Positions 31,001 through 38,833 of a stretch of 64,000 nucleotides of DNA are shown here, piece by piece. Below the pieces are notes generated by a model. The model saw only the letters and a program-made list of their open reading frames with translations, was not told the origin of the DNA and did no database searches. Origin of the DNA: Monocercomonoides exilis (Eukaryota > Preaxostyla > Oxymonadida > Polymastigidae); NCBI GenBank assembly GCA_001643675.2, contig LSRY02000011.1, positions 124,001 through 188,000 on the forward strand. Direction: 5' to 3'. The stretch's first letter is position 1. Each line of letters opens with the position of its first letter. The position numbers and the translations under genes were made by a program.

Positions 31001-34000
31001 AGAGTGAGCAGTTTCATTTTCTTTGCCAATTTGCTTCGCCATCTTTGATGAGTTATTCTGACTGTCTTTCAATGAACAATCAATTTTATCTGGCAAGAAA
31101 AGTTCGAAATGCTTCATCAATCTCTCTCTTTTGCCATCGGTATTGTCTTCCCCATCTTCCATGAACACTTTCTTCACAGCCAAATACTCAGCCACTTTCA
31201 TCATCACCATTCCCATCCGCACAAACAGAGACGGATCCACCTCAAACATCTGCCCCAGTGCATTCACGTCTTCCTTCGCGCGGATTCGCTCCACGCCGCC
31301 TTTTGCAGCCATCGTCCGCATCAGAATCATCGCTGCCTCTTCGTCGTCTTCTTCCCGCAACTTCTGCCTCTCAATCAGCAGCTGCTTCCACTCTGCACTT
31401 TGGTTCTCGTCCTTCAGAATTTCTGAGAAGAACAGAGCAGCTTCAGATAGAGAGGGAAGACAGAACAATGAAAAGGAGGATTTTGAATGAGAATATTGAG
31501 AAGGTCGAGAAGAAGGCGAAGATGAGGTATCTAAATATTCATTATTTAAACATTGCTCATTTTGTTCAAGTTTTAATTTTTCCGATTCAGTATAATTTTC
31601 AGGATGATTTGATGAAGTTGTATCTTTCTTCTCCAACAAAGCATCGTTATCTTCCGATTCTTCAATTGTCCTATGATTTTCTTGCTTTTCTTTTGCTTTC
31701 CTCGTTTCCATCACTTCTGCCATTGCCTTGTTTCCCCATTCTTCCATTACACACATCAAATGCTCAATCCCTTCGCTTTCACAAATTGCCTCTCCAATTC
31801 TGAATTGGTCTCCACCCGACCTCAACAGCCGCAGCACATGAAACACAGCAAACACATGTTGATACACAGAAATGGGTCTTTTTGTGGGAAGAGCAAAAAG
31901 AGAAGAGGCTGAACTGGAAGTGACAGGAAGAGATGACGAAATAATGGCAGCTTCAGCTGATAGAGGATCAGAAAATGCATCTTCGTCGCTGTAATATCCA
32001 GCCCATTCAACTGAATCTTCATCGACTTCTTCCTCGTCATTCTTTCCTTTTGTTTCATCACTCTCTTCTTTTGTGTTGTTATTTTTCAAGTCATTTTGTC
32101 CATCCACATAAATTGGCACTTTCATCAGATCTTCAATGAGCGAATGGTCTTCTGATATTTTCTTCTGCACTGCTGGGCAGCTCAGCACAGCATTCAGCAC
32201 AGCCGACGGGAGCGTAGCCATCAACGCAACAGCACTCGCATTTGGAAGAGGTTTGCTCTGCAGAAACAGACGCGTCGCTTTTCTGATGTTGTTGCAGCTG
32301 ACAATCACAGAAGGAATGATGTGTGAGTCTGCGCTGACTTCTGCTGATGTCACAATGTCAGTCACTTTCTGAGACAAACAGGCATTCGAGTTGTCTGAAG
32401 CATCGCCAGATGGAAAAGTTCGAAGAGCATTCATCACAATGCATTCAGCCTTCAACATCATACGAATGTCCATGCTTCTCACACGAGAATATATCAACCC
32501 ATCTATTTCATCTATTCTTTCTTGTTCTTCTTCATCTCTCATCTCCTTTGTCACTTTTATGGTATCATCCTTTTCTTCCTCGTGATGCAAATGCTTTTCC
32601 TCCTCAACCTTTGTAGCTGTCTCTTCATTTGTTGTTTTGATTTGCTCTTCAGCCTGCAACGCAGCAGCAGCATCGTTGACCATGTCTGATGGAATGTCGT
32701 ATCCTCCAAACAGCAACAAAGACACAACACAAAGTGAACCAGTTGACAATGCTCTTATCAATGGATGGCTGCTTTGTGGAGAGAAAGGCAGGGAAAGAAG
32801 AGGGTCAATGAGAAGCTGCTTGGACTGAAGTGAAGAGCGTGGAGGAGGAGAGGAGAAGAGAGAATACGAAGACATCGGAGAAAGAGGAAGAGGCGGAGAA
32901 AATCGGATTGAACGGGAAGGTCGCTGTGGAGAGACAGAACGAGCTGAAGAAGATGCTTGCTGAGAAGAATAGATTGAGGGGGAGGACACAGCTGTTGTGG
33001 CAGAACGAGGCAGAACAGAACGTGGCTGTGTTTGAGTTGCTGATTGTTGTGGAGGCTTGCTACGAAGCTGAGCTGTGGAAAATGAGGAGAGGGAATACGA
33101 ACTGAATGAAGATCGCCTCTGGGATTCAGGCTGTGACAAGTTGAGGATGATGGAGAGAGGCTGAGAGAGAAGGGCTGCAAGTGGAATGAAAGGCAGGAAG
33201 AACGAGCGAGTAACGATTGAATGTTTGAAATCGCTCTGAATGCGTCGCTGCTGAAGTGATTGTTGAGAAGAGGCATGCGGAGAAGGCTGAGTGTTGCCAT
33301 GAAGAGTGCGAGAGGAAGAGGAAGAGGAAGAGGAAGAAGAAGAGGAGGAGGAGGAGGACTGATTGGAAGTGAGACGAGATGAATCAGTTGAGCCATTCAA
33401 ATAGCAAGATGACGATGCAACAACAGAAGAGAATGCGAATGGAACTAATCCGTTTGGAGTTGATGATTGAGGTGAAGAAGATGGTGATGGTGATGCATTC
33501 ATTGATGAAGAAGGAGAAGACGAAGATTTGAGAGAAGAATTAAAACCAGAATGAGGTGGATCAGACGCTTTGTTGTTGTTGTTGTTGTTTGAAGATGATT
33601 CAGAGAGAATTGGGTCAACATGAAATGAGTGTGAGAAAAGGAGGGCAACAAGAGGAAGGCAGAGTGACTGGATGGCTGCGATGAGAGGCGTGAAATGAGC
33701 AGACAGCGCAAAAGTGGATGTTCTCTGAGACAGCGACGGCCGAAGAGAATGGTCTGAAATGGGAATCAGAGAAAAAGAGGTTTCTTCGCTGTGATTGGAA
33801 TGAGGGTGTTCTGAAAGATGGAGAGATGAAGTGCCAGAGGAATTAAGAGGAGGAGAGGAAGGCGAATGTGATGTATGCTCTGAATGAATTGTGTTTGCAG
33901 CAGAAGGAGAGGAAGGAGAAGAAGAATGTGAATGCGGAAGAGGAGAAGATGAGGGCGAAATGGACAAGTCGGTTGGAGTGGAAGCTGATGCCAGATGCAG

Positions 34001-36331
34001 CGAGGATGAGATGCTGGCTGTTTGTGTGTGTTTCTGGATGAGCTGTGCCCACGACGTGATCTTCGGCTGGTTGATGGTCAGTCCACGTGGCAGCGGGGCG
34101 CTGAAGGAAAGCGAAGTGCAGCTGTTTGGGTCGCAGCCAGCATCGAGCAGAAGCTGCACAACACCCAAACTACCTCCTCGTGCAGCACAGATCAGCGGCG
34201 TGAGGCCTCTTTCGTCGGATGAGTGGGGATCAGCGCCGTGCAGCAGAAGAGTGTGCACAACACGCGCATGCCCCGCAATGCACGCCAACTGCAGCGCTGT
34301 CCATTTGTGTGCAGAAACAATGCTGACACACGCGCCTCGCAGCAGAATCTCATCGACTGCATCGAGCGAGTTGGCAATGCACGCACACATCAGCGGAGTC
34401 ACCCCATCTGCATCGGTTGACAGCGCATCGATTGACATTCCATTCTCCAGAAAGAAGCGAATGAGAGAAGTGTTGTTCTCTTCTGCAGCATTGTGCAGCA
34501 TAATCCCCTTGTTTCGCTTCTCGCATCCAAACATCTCCAGTCTCGACAAGTGTGTGCAGTGTTTTGCCAGCGCTCGAATAGACTCGTCTCCAATCTGCTC
34601 GCAGTCTTCGAGCGAAAGCGACTCCAACTGCGGACAGCGCAATGCCAGTGCCACAATTGAGGCATCAGTCAGCGCTGAGCAGCTTTTCAGAGTCAGCTTC
34701 TGCAGATTAGCGCAGGCAGCAGCCAGACGAATGATCAAATCGTCTGTGACACTGGTGCAGTAAGCGAGATTAACAGAGGTCAGATTCAATTGATGGTCAG
34801 GTGAAAAAAGTTGAAGTGATTCCATAATTTCTGGTTCAGTAAAATCGCAAGAAATAATAGAAACAGATTCAACAGAGGATGGAGAAGAAGAAGCAGAAGA
34901 AGTTTCGCTTGACGCTGAAGTGAGCAATGAAGACTGATGCAGCATCGTCAAAGAAGGAGTGCACACCGGAGAAGGAAGCGGTGGTGACTGAGGCAGCGGA
35001 GTCATCGTGCGGCTGGCCAAATGAGCACTGCCAGGCTCGCTGAGTGTCTGTCGTGTTGGAGATTCCACATCGTGTGGAGGAGAGGCTGATGCAGAGAATG
35101 ACTGCATTTTCAGATTTTCTGTCAGATCCAGGCAGCGCAAGTCCAAAGTGCTGAGAAATGGAAGGCACTCGCAAACAGACGACAGTCCCCTCGCGGTCAT
35201 TCGCGTGCACCATCCGATTTTCAACTCTCTCAACTTGAGCAATCCAAACGGCGCATCTTGCTCTGATAAAGCTGAACCAAAATTACCATTCACAGAAGAC
35301 GATATAGAATGAGAACCAACTTGCTCCGGAGAAGAACATAATGTCGGAGAAGACATATTTTCTGTGGGTTCATCTGCCGTTGCACACTGAAACTGGGGCA
35401 AGTGGGGTGAAAGAGGTGGAGAAGATGATAGCTGATGTGTCACATTTAAAGATGAATTTCCATGAGTCAAATATTCATTGTTCACTCGATCCAACAATGA
35501 ACGCGAAAGTTTGCTTTTCTGTCCACAAATAAAGAACAGTGTATTGTCTGTTAGCGATGTGCAACCAATTAAATTGAGCTTTTTAATGTTCCTGCAGTGA
35601 ACACATAATGGAACTATTGAATAATCTCGAATTTTGGAACATCCGCGCAACGACAGATCCTCTAAACATATCAAATTGCGACTTATATCAAATATTGCTT
35701 TGTCTGTTAGTTCGGAAGCTCCATATAGTTTTAATGAAGTCAATTGCTTGCAATGTTGAGAAATTGCAGTGATTGCAGAATCATCCAATGAATTTCGAAG
35801 AAGCGAAAGATCTAAAATTTTCAGCGAAGTAAACATAGGTCCTTTAAATATGCTAAATCCTGCAGAAGAGATGTTTGTTTGACGAAGAGATAATGACTGA
35901 AGATGTTGAAGATTTCCGAGAATCTTGATTAAACCGTTTCCAATTGGACAAAGATTTAAGGAAACTGTTTGAAGATTTGGGTTTCGTAAAATAAGTTCTG
36001 CAGCTATTCCATCATCAACTTCTTCGAGTCCATCAAGAAAAATTGATGTCAATTTTGAAAAATGGTCAAAAGATTCTGAATAATTCGATAGATGCAAGTG
36101 GATATTATGAGAAAGATTTAACGAATGAATGTTTTCAGTTTGGCGGCATAGGCGAAAGGTTTTTTCTTCATTAAGTTTCAAAAGAGAAAAATCAAGTATT
36201 GTTGTGTAATTTTGAAGCGCCAAATGAAATCGTGAAGAAACAAGAGATAACGGCAATCTAGATGAAATTCCGCATCGAGAAAGAATATCTCCAAGAAGTG
36301 GAAGCGGAAGAAAATTGAGATTTGCCGCCAT
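19013..36331 (-). CDS. Giant F-box/LRR/ankyrin protein with second LRR block, COR-like segment and C-terminal pseudokinase
   Basis: One uninterrupted ORF of about 5772 codons. The first true ATG is at 36331. Residues 8-45 look like an F-box (LPLPLLGDILSRC...SRLPLSLVSSRFH). Residues about 60-290 and 355-605 are cysteine-type leucine-rich repeats (CKQLTSLKLYGASELTDKAI; CPQLESLSLEDCEQIGDESI). Three to four ankyrin repeats follow (about 608-745; DGVTPLMCACIANSLDAV, GLTPLICAARGGSLGVVQLL). After a long Ser-rich region come canonical LRRs (about 2045-2130; LEYLDLSNNSLTQLPLQL), a coiled coil (about 2190-2230), a very charged Lys/Glu segment (about 4345-4395), a possible COR-like piece (about 3905-3990), and a degenerate kinase domain (about 5095-5330). 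There LHLHYRCTPRIVHHSI replaces the HRD loop, so it is probably catalytically dead. F-box plus LRR suggests an SCF ubiquitin-ligase receptor. LRR, COR-like and kinase parts recall ROCO proteins, but I see no Roc P-loop. Confidence 0.85.
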   Translation of the reverse strand: MAANLNFLPLPLLGDILSRCGISSRLPLSLVSSRFHLALQNYTTILDFSLLKLNEEKTFRLCRQTENIHSLNLSHNIHLHLSNYSESFDHFSKLTSIFLDGLEEVDDGIAAELILRNPNLQTVSLNLCPIGNGLIKILGNLQHLQSLSLRQTNISSAGFSIFKGPMFTSLKILDLSLLRNSLDDSAITAISQHCKQLTSLKLYGASELTDKAIFDISRNLICLEDLSLRGCSKIRDYSIVPLCVHCRNIKKLNLIGCTSLTDNTLFFICGQKSKLSRSLLDRVNNEYLTHGNSSLNVTHQLSSSPPLSPHLPQFQCATADEPTENMSSPTLCSSPEQVGSHSISSSVNGNFGSALSEQDAPFGLLKLRELKIGWCTRMTARGLSSVCECLPFLSTLDLRCLDLTENLKMQSFSASASPPHDVESPTRQTLSEPGSAHLASRTMTPLPQSPPLPSPVCTPSLTMLHQSSLLTSASSETSSASSSPSSVESVSIISCDFTEPEIMESLQLFSPDHQLNLTSVNLAYCTSVTDDLIIRLAAACANLQKLTLKSCSALTDASIVALALRCPQLESLSLEDCEQIGDESIRALAKHCTHLSRLEMFGCEKRNKGIMLHNAAEENNTSLIRFFLENGMSIDALSTDADGVTPLMCACIANSLDAVDEILLRGACVSIVSAHKWTALQLACIAGHARVVHTLLLHGADPHSSDERGLTPLICAARGGSLGVVQLLLDAGCDPNSCTSLSFSAPLPRGLTINQPKITSWAQLIQKHTQTASISSSLHLASASTPTDLSISPSSSPLPHSHSSSPSSPSAANTIHSEHTSHSPSSPPLNSSGTSSLHLSEHPHSNHSEETSFSLIPISDHSLRPSLSQRTSTFALSAHFTPLIAAIQSLCLPLVALLFSHSFHVDPILSESSSNNNNNNKASDPPHSGFNSSLKSSSSPSSSMNASPSPSSSPQSSTPNGLVPFAFSSVVASSSCYLNGSTDSSRLTSNQSSSSSSSSSSSSSSSSRTLHGNTQPSPHASSQQSLQQRRIQSDFKHSIVTRSFFLPFIPLAALLSQPLSIILNLSQPESQRRSSFSSYSLSSFSTAQLRSKPPQQSATQTQPRSVLPRSATTAVSSPSIYSSQQASSSARSVSPQRPSRSIRFSPPLPLSPMSSYSLFSSPPPRSSLQSKQLLIDPLLSLPFSPQSSHPLIRALSTGSLCVVSLLLFGGYDIPSDMVNDAAAALQAEEQIKTTNEETATKVEEEKHLHHEEEKDDTIKVTKEMRDEEEQERIDEIDGLIYSRVRSMDIRMMLKAECIVMNALRTFPSGDASDNSNACLSQKVTDIVTSAEVSADSHIIPSVIVSCNNIRKATRLFLQSKPLPNASAVALMATLPSAVLNAVLSCPAVQKKISEDHSLIEDLMKVPIYVDGQNDLKNNNTKEESDETKGKNDEEEVDEDSVEWAGYYSDEDAFSDPLSAEAAIISSSLPVTSSSASSLFALPTKRPISVYQHVFAVFHVLRLLRSGGDQFRIGEAICESEGIEHLMCVMEEWGNKAMAEVMETRKAKEKQENHRTIEESEDNDALLEKKDTTSSNHPENYTESEKLKLEQNEQCLNNEYLDTSSSPSSRPSQYSHSKSSFSLFCLPSLSEAALFFSEILKDENQSAEWKQLLIERQKLREEDDEEAAMILMRTMAAKGGVERIRAKEDVNALGQMFEVDPSLFVRMGMVMMKVAEYLAVKKVFMEDGEDNTDGKRERLMKHFELFLPDKIDCSLKDSQNNSSKMAKQIGKENETAHSSDDSFDEKHCSSSDCSNSSQKASLLLLQRFVPFLSSGLDVVLNTSNPASQIVLRSLPLILHSLDFVKQLPMFLDGTRRIASQLISTELLLPKQNETVSSLSSTSSSSAFDDNPLSPFSSDTLNIPSSTNIFPTFIPPQLSQSIKCITPSTFTSIKSCLSSCFSINLSNSFIPQFDITQSSLPSLHIFAMLDTASLHDYQISSNLQNFQWDECSFEPKQSYSLLSPHSAQSSEVVPFASAVPQSQTTSTTVQSNSCKHCECLSFSPFSVLSSLNLTHLSLKGCSLNHLPSAIFHSSSSFSSGISHTLEYLDLSNNSLTQLPLQLSLLRNLKFLNISGNTFITLSPQLLHKLTSLSLFLSSPTLLSAHSGSSSQSNVSSSLFSSSLFSSSPSSRGLSAVSRCTDFSPYSLINSEISLIKDRMNAKAQKDQIDSEVSHVIKQTKQIESLTMKMEHLRKRKEMKNQDALPSSASTSPSNALKTGTSTFVSSTLPSPSKTKTTSTTTKKSQSSGNTLPAPSKQISPVYSPSPQQKKQNSRETTRSDKKSSSSVQLAHSSFLDTSPPSFVSSPFSIKSPFTLKYLPPLLYPPLPQHSSFPSDPPFAHVISPALYSFSLPRSFTSAIRLISHRNISSSLPPPPELTSASSRSLSSSSSSVSNLLIYQPTGEVLFSPQLFMNAPKISENSRSSSSASSSSSSSSTSASTPLIASNSFVSLLQKLRTPPSFILRAEQKSAFDSYISSLTVQLQKMTEKSSHWKMLESADCSEWEKRRTSKSTKHSTFSNEKTEFENPKDKGNEKEESESLAIQSTSAAVKKKDEPLSDAIDNPLPITPFPLSFLRILAISNEGSSCSTETAETPPFSRYPSQLSSVLFNEMSHSSFNEAFSHIAPTKNSNSLSSQSNSKENASIDHFSSPVHPSSAESFILFDTPLKGQHTQLLHLSPSSTLTRLFWLCLSFRSFLHSDSQQPSSLPAIVTFPTPILLSFSLPLQAISFAFSCSSSASALSQTVLPSSFVNALYSTLNDLNFIARSFRLRFIVYTVINTFIDPAVLAEASVDDLVIPAKKNVPIQQLRQKVAKKLNKKRNEALLKEALRSSPLQKAAEPSEYATLASLAQQSINLSAVKDYKELSNDKDLSSNKNAENEKSIIEKDQKNACNNKSSLSETKSEKEDSFLTSAAKSFWVSSVSSVKSSKTSKNRAVSIYSLKEPQSDDSENSEEIDGVDGADDDGSVSSLSIDDIDDYVQEAYKEQEKGSVLDYRNMRNEDEGYEESKEEEVDAAINESESSSNRKESKIWSDKSIKGSEKRSELEEIKQCSRTTPSSSNTTRKTLGMKIELQDYDENEEEYEEGSEYDFEYEEEEDSEEVEVKADEILVSLSTTKNRSDSAKIPSPKPPFKPVQKPVAPSPLFLSDSCKPQNHMLSKRSEDKANQKNISKEEKIKASIGEQVAQLTDAVVECLARFTRTMCNEGELMLFHSNGSENLSEQQQQTLQKVLADEEVEKSKCYSSLSQSASDNTSLKADSKNVNCVNNTDCKNNNLTEDNDQFFDFFDSSSFSPLKMSVEELHDLNGLSPITSASAVSQLHGLPPSEVLKCSSVSGMNQKTSLISVPSTSLLDNQSLLPFDPSFSLMSSPDTLRSQGTVSSRKQQSALQQQNQQRTDTFSPNALESTHTPFLRKETQKHHLESDAPSTVQKADSKSKIKSHLHRHSIGSITTESLLPSLSTTFLFRNVALPLVDLSSSLNPHLFVHHASMCQAIDKRCNTIAKDRKESIAKHLLSEQRLVKLANCPPLFQGFFAGTNVSHSFYGFPSTELHKEEQKLSHSHKNQRPIACSEGFLQFVAGPPPLLITHDAYDSMSKQVHIVESSSSPSSSDILDAETEIKNNLGLQLVSMFDDFSEKQVTLSGSLTKGRSQQSSNEYPPLPQMAFLTPGAGLSPSSSFLCSEKEQNSFHHPFWFVIHTKKIGPTLLPSDASTPTPFHMRDATLPATHQRSAQIQSSSSSSATSSSKSQLFGALPLLSSLRRILSSFSILATSQFIQSSHLSLWNEFWMKSHLPNSNDSKTNTFGDSNENEEEHLLHTGEMKQIVELCLSQKKEKSAIAVNARTHFLPLLLRAGQICFERKALENDALAIGLNGKDLFSFLKIMQRWGIFMRLPCYSLMRKNETDDRETILATCHDNETQQDMNSNSCSPSSFILPLYRNNDSLIMSDALWVYSVLTTFDASCNVPAVSQQRSRRHSGKRSNQENHSLQQSRNLAASSFATSIALNDSNVNPCLSLICTGTSLSKRQSAVMTSLMCLKQFVECRIFGKVKWIDPLEAQEEKKKQISISNVDQEPTERSYVSSQFCATTHVPSISSFNLPAFSLSPSTMHLWMNVHLGIKPTGVEYNNLWPSLKLSPIEWRCKSSNRNLSSTLDSSLSSFNAPQNTNPSSSELLKSDSLSDLSFSLGIAQHIRLFVTSANVSALVSILLPSLTSFVRITEEQLNNSTKEHQDSLCSNSDLDTGSKSCPSQSVDHPTHSSNFPVASFIVPWTSSAEKKFDSCGVIGGFKTFAEVLLPSQLEMLLGEHCEKLAIESIQKKKEKKAMKQEKKLKKKEKEKEKKKKKDKDKDKEKKKKKKWNIFGNEQKEHIDSLISTSLPQESSLTEEEKDYIRYFPTADKMLEIVKGNICNFESFCAPESTKRKMTHLSSVNRNDSSLRKSFTDSEANSATQIDHSKAIDCVRPSVLTSSDSEMKKKAFEVTTPSTIFQSLCLHHDLTFLIETGPNGRNSSKPDSATSWVKVVVASHNPHLGKMLFIVLCNSVRRMIQTMTSSCYGGGNISEYSVVESLPPLHIPAKKKEDEFKNLNKSDVLDSITCSAFVPIHSQIVSKDEEKKICDLMKLCQSSKHCDSFAEHSRFVEDVVSDSSSFSFKHSQDDWEACHFMINTQISSIMKYSSREYFNDISTSVAAAPPVDVMRFVREKCESALLRNEDESSTSEEDEGMITDGHEDLAAENIKEDVLKQAENAACKGRKGDGKFDANDEEYLKQLLFCTVPELSPPITYESFIDLSALLSWWKLFDASFVCSNSKRIKHQTKRHRTTSEKRVNVELNRSSSVRKAIKSVEESESETDLSVSISQPSALKPVSTSMSLPPLLTPLQDVELSQNPLSVITSSAPNESEMPINVPSSYNLFSIGRSSVSRSSSSYLNSFFSSFVKWFSGEFYNFSLFQSPSNAFELKEVLTPLLIIHSSVKIKSQSESSLSTQFPSSSVENCFEYNSKNVEEDQEGLFHQAQLSADVPHSLSISSADFSQSSSNSGCDKSSSSCFLSHFLSLLTRRIDLTAISTPPWSSSFDVITLKDFLMASYLQSMISHPCIVRCHKLCVIPSVVMKMSPSLISCQSLVSSLTQMRRTKTSNIKKWYLTATRDVMLQHQPIAQMVLPHPLAHSSSVLPRVLPSSSAFPSLSKGTSKELQNELNSQSKQPQNSPTSLFDFVDDEKKIHSFFGEEYLCPLISPIVIIKIAFDLCAALLHLHYRCTPRIVHHSITASTVFFTSDPLTYDVSSLSSNLFKPLAQLGGFYRAIPLVKFAGIPLSPFRSNVCEDRANLTASPNKILSPDAYLNSLTPTKILSSAASPHLQANDASSLISGKHSPSLSLPSFDEIPNSSLLGKCKQQQYGHSAEPPLQDLRSPSSSPVFGNHSNSHSSASPRIDDSFDKTLPKASIFVRSNPSGMKESIMNSVFDEDTRQLIALIDELFAASLPYSLSICLSLISSAKMATTKPLLSFLNFLQYPTKSDSYECNSQDIENDVELIDDDSEGAHLDQKKQNKRKDSDIFKMDNEFDAFEDIPFAESSTFSEEIVSSTEFEGTISRQQSPTTESSLSDAQFTLVENENEVKDEIPPLAQSNGSSAESDVTLHSFHQQSPSRDQSSSPQSSSSIPPSSRKLKATSRMPTFSLPSPSFHSDLSSLESPVPSVLPPLLIASSCVTKQRNTPSQINQTTLTLPVLYKALFNTLVSFITQHS

Positions 36332-36709
36332 TCTGTTTCTCAAAGAGAAAAATTTTTATTGGAAATTAGATCAAGTCTTTCAATAAACACATATGAAACA
36401 AAAGCAATAAACACAATATCATTTCCAAAAATTAAGATTAGCAAATAAACTTTCATTTGCGAAAAATAAAAAAAAAAGACCGCACTCATTTTGAAAATTA
36501 AAAATATAAAAATATTACATAGATAAAACATATGATTTCACGCAAATATAAATATAAATTTATACAACATATGAATAAATTCAAAAATAATCACATTACA
36601 ATAATAATACAATTGATGGATGCCTCAACATTTTAAAATGCAATTCTCGGCATAAAACAAAATAAATACGAAATTTTTGTAACTTTCTCGAAACAATTTC
36701 TCTTTTCTT
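36332..36709. other. Intergenic, no gene seen
   Basis: AT-rich spacer between the start of the giant F-box/LRR gene and the stop of CFAP97, both on the minus strand. It probably carries the promoter of the giant gene. No repeat or conserved ORF recognised. Confidence 0.5.
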
Positions 36710-37559
36710 CTAACTTTGCAAAACCACTCCTTTCGCCAATGACTCTTCTATAAAGCTTGACTTTGATATTGGACGTTCTTCTTTAAGTTCAGATGGCGTC
36801 ACTTCATCTTTCTCTTTTGCGTCCGTTTTTTGAATATTCTGTGTAAGATTTTCGATTTTCTTTGCAATAAAATCTTCCTCAGTTTCCTTTTGTAGATTCG
36901 TGGCTTCATCTGAAGCACCAGTACTTGATTTTCTTTCAGTCAATCCCAAAGAACTTTTTGATGAATTTAGCTTTTTATTCTTTGGTGAAGATAAAGAAAA
37001 TGGATGCTTACAAATTTGTTTGCAAATTGTTTCTGATTGCTTCCAATCCTTTTCCAATTTTTTAAAATCCATCGTAGGCTTTTGCATTTGCAGGCGTTTC
37101 TTTAAATACTAAAAGAATTAATATTTTTCTTTTCTAAAAACAAAAGAGAGGAACAACAAACTTCGTTTTCATTTTTCACTTTTTGTTTTTCTCTATCTCT
37201 TTCAATGGTTCGAGATGTCTTTTGATGAAACTTTTCTGGAGGCAAAAGATCAATTGAGCCTTTTCCACGAAGAATTTCTGACATTTTTACCAATAAAATT
37301 GCATTCACCTTTTCAATTTCACTGAATTTTTCTAAGGGTCATTAATATAAGTTCAATTTATTCACTAAGCTTGATTAAATTTCAAACCTTCTTCTATTTG
37401 TGCTTTTTTTCTTTTCGTGGATAAATGAGTCCAATTTGCTGTATTATGACAATCTATCGAAGATTTAACCAATTTGACTTTTGTTTCAATGCGTTTTCGC
37501 TCTGTTTCAAGCATTTCTTGTTCATTAATCTCTCTTTGTTTTCTTTCACTCAAACTCAT
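36710..37559 (-). CDS. CFAP97: CFAP97/Hemingway (KIAA1430) family cilia- and flagella-associated protein
   Basis: Three exons (37559-37388, 37331-37162, 37108-36710) join in frame to about 246 residues. The N-terminal helical part carries the family pattern: KKAQIEEEKFSEIEKVNAIL, then LVKMSEILRGKGSIDL, then NEYLKKRLQMQKPTMDFKKL and EKDWKQSETICKQICK. The last matches the conserved block of Hemingway/CFAP97 proteins (stacked helices, a Pro-Thr, then a W.K....C..I pattern). The C-terminal 100 residues are charged and low in order. Family members act in axoneme assembly and sperm/ciliary motility, so this points to a flagellated organism. Introns are 56 and 53 bases with GTTTGA and GTTTGT donors; the join GAAG|AAAAATTC is fixed by phase. 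It is divergently arranged with the acyltransferase. The family call is from pattern memory and is fairly strong. Confidence 0.75.
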
Positions 37560-37787
37560 TTTTTCTTATGTTTTGGATCGAATGTTATTCAATTCATTTA
37601 ATGTACAAGCATATGAAATATATTAAATACATGACATGATTTTGATTGTTTCAAAGAAGCCCATAAGTTGTTTGCTGTTTCATTTTCAACTTTGATGGTT
37701 ACAAAGCCAGAAGAATTTTGCCTGAAAAACAATAAGCGGAGAAGATTTTATATTCTCAAAAGAAAGCCAAAAGAAAAGTGCAGGCAA

Positions 37788-38833
37788 ATGGATCCAGATT
37801 TCAATCATCCTGGAGAACCACCTCTTGAAACAATGTTTAACAAAACGAGACTTCACCATCCGATTTCGATCAAAAATCAAGTTGCACTATTAATGTGGGC
37901 TCCTTTTGGTTTGGTTTTGGCTTGTATCAGATTTGTGAGTTTGTTTGTCGTTGCAATGCCTCTTCTTGGAGTTTTCCATGAATTTGATGCTGAAAAATAT
38001 TATTGGCGCTATGTGATGAGATTATTTGGATTTGTTACTCATTTGAAGAACAGAAATTATATGGGCACTGCAAAAGAAGCTCCAATTATTGTTTGCAACC
38101 ACGTAACTGATTTAGATGGTTTGTCATTTTTATCTTTCAAATTTTCACGTAAAAGTTCAATTTTTTTTAGGGATTGCATTTTTCCCAATTGTACACACAA
38201 ACAAATCCATAAATCTTACAACTGTATTTTTGAAGCCTTTAGTTAATTGGGCAAAAATTCTTCATTGGCCAATCAGAGTTGTTATTCGTGAGTCAGATCC
38301 AACAAGAAAACATTTGACAAGAGAGAAACTGCTTGAAGCCTTTGACGATGAAAAAGAAGAAGGAAGAAGACTGTTTATTTTGACCGAAGGCGCAACAACA
38401 AATGGGCAAGTTGGGTTTGAATAATCAAAAAATTATCCCTTGAAACATAACAATCTTTAATTTTATATATAATTTGAAAATATGTATGCTTTATGTAAAT
38501 TATCATAGGCTTCTACAATACAACCGTTTTGTATTTTCCCTCAATCGGGGCATACAGCCAATGTGCTTGCGCATCAATCCTCATATTTCCATCAACGTTG
38601 ACAAGCCATCAAAGAATATGTTCCCCAATCTCTTCTGGTTTTTCTTCTGTCCGTATGTCACGTATGAGTTTACAGCTCTTCCTGTACAGTACATCGGAGA
38701 GGATGAAACGCCTGAACAGTTTGCACACAGAGTGCAGAAGATGACAGCAGATAAACTTCAGATAGCATGCACTTCTTATAGCTACAAGGACAAAGTGTGC
38801 TTTTTGATTTATTTATCAAAAACTAACTTTTAA
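37788..38833 (+). CDS. Lysophospholipid acyltransferase (PlsC/LPLAT, LPCAT/LPEAT-like)
   Basis: A membrane acyltransferase that moves an acyl chain from acyl-CoA to a lysophospholipid. Exons 37788-38118, 38171-38414 and 38509-38833 give about 299 residues. Block I is CNHVTDLDG (H-X4-D catalytic pair), block III is LTEGATTNGQ (a variant of EGTTTNG) and block IV is GIQPMCLRIN. A membrane segment lies at about 42-68 (ALLMWAPFGLVLACIRFVSLFVVAMPLLGVF), before the catalytic block, as in LPCAT and plant LPEAT. The ATG at 37788 follows a GTGCAG that could be a 5'-UTR acceptor. An in-frame ATG at 37695 would add 31 basic residues. The second intron uses GTTTGA within GGGTTTGAAT, fixed by frame. The C-terminus is uncertain: a donor-like GTGTGC at 38795 could splice to 38944 and end at 38970. 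Confidence 0.85.

Noticed and set aside
33891-34763. 290-codon plus-strand open frame
   Set aside because: It lies antisense to the ankyrin/LRR part of the giant gene, whose frame shows clear repeats. The antisense frame has no family pattern.
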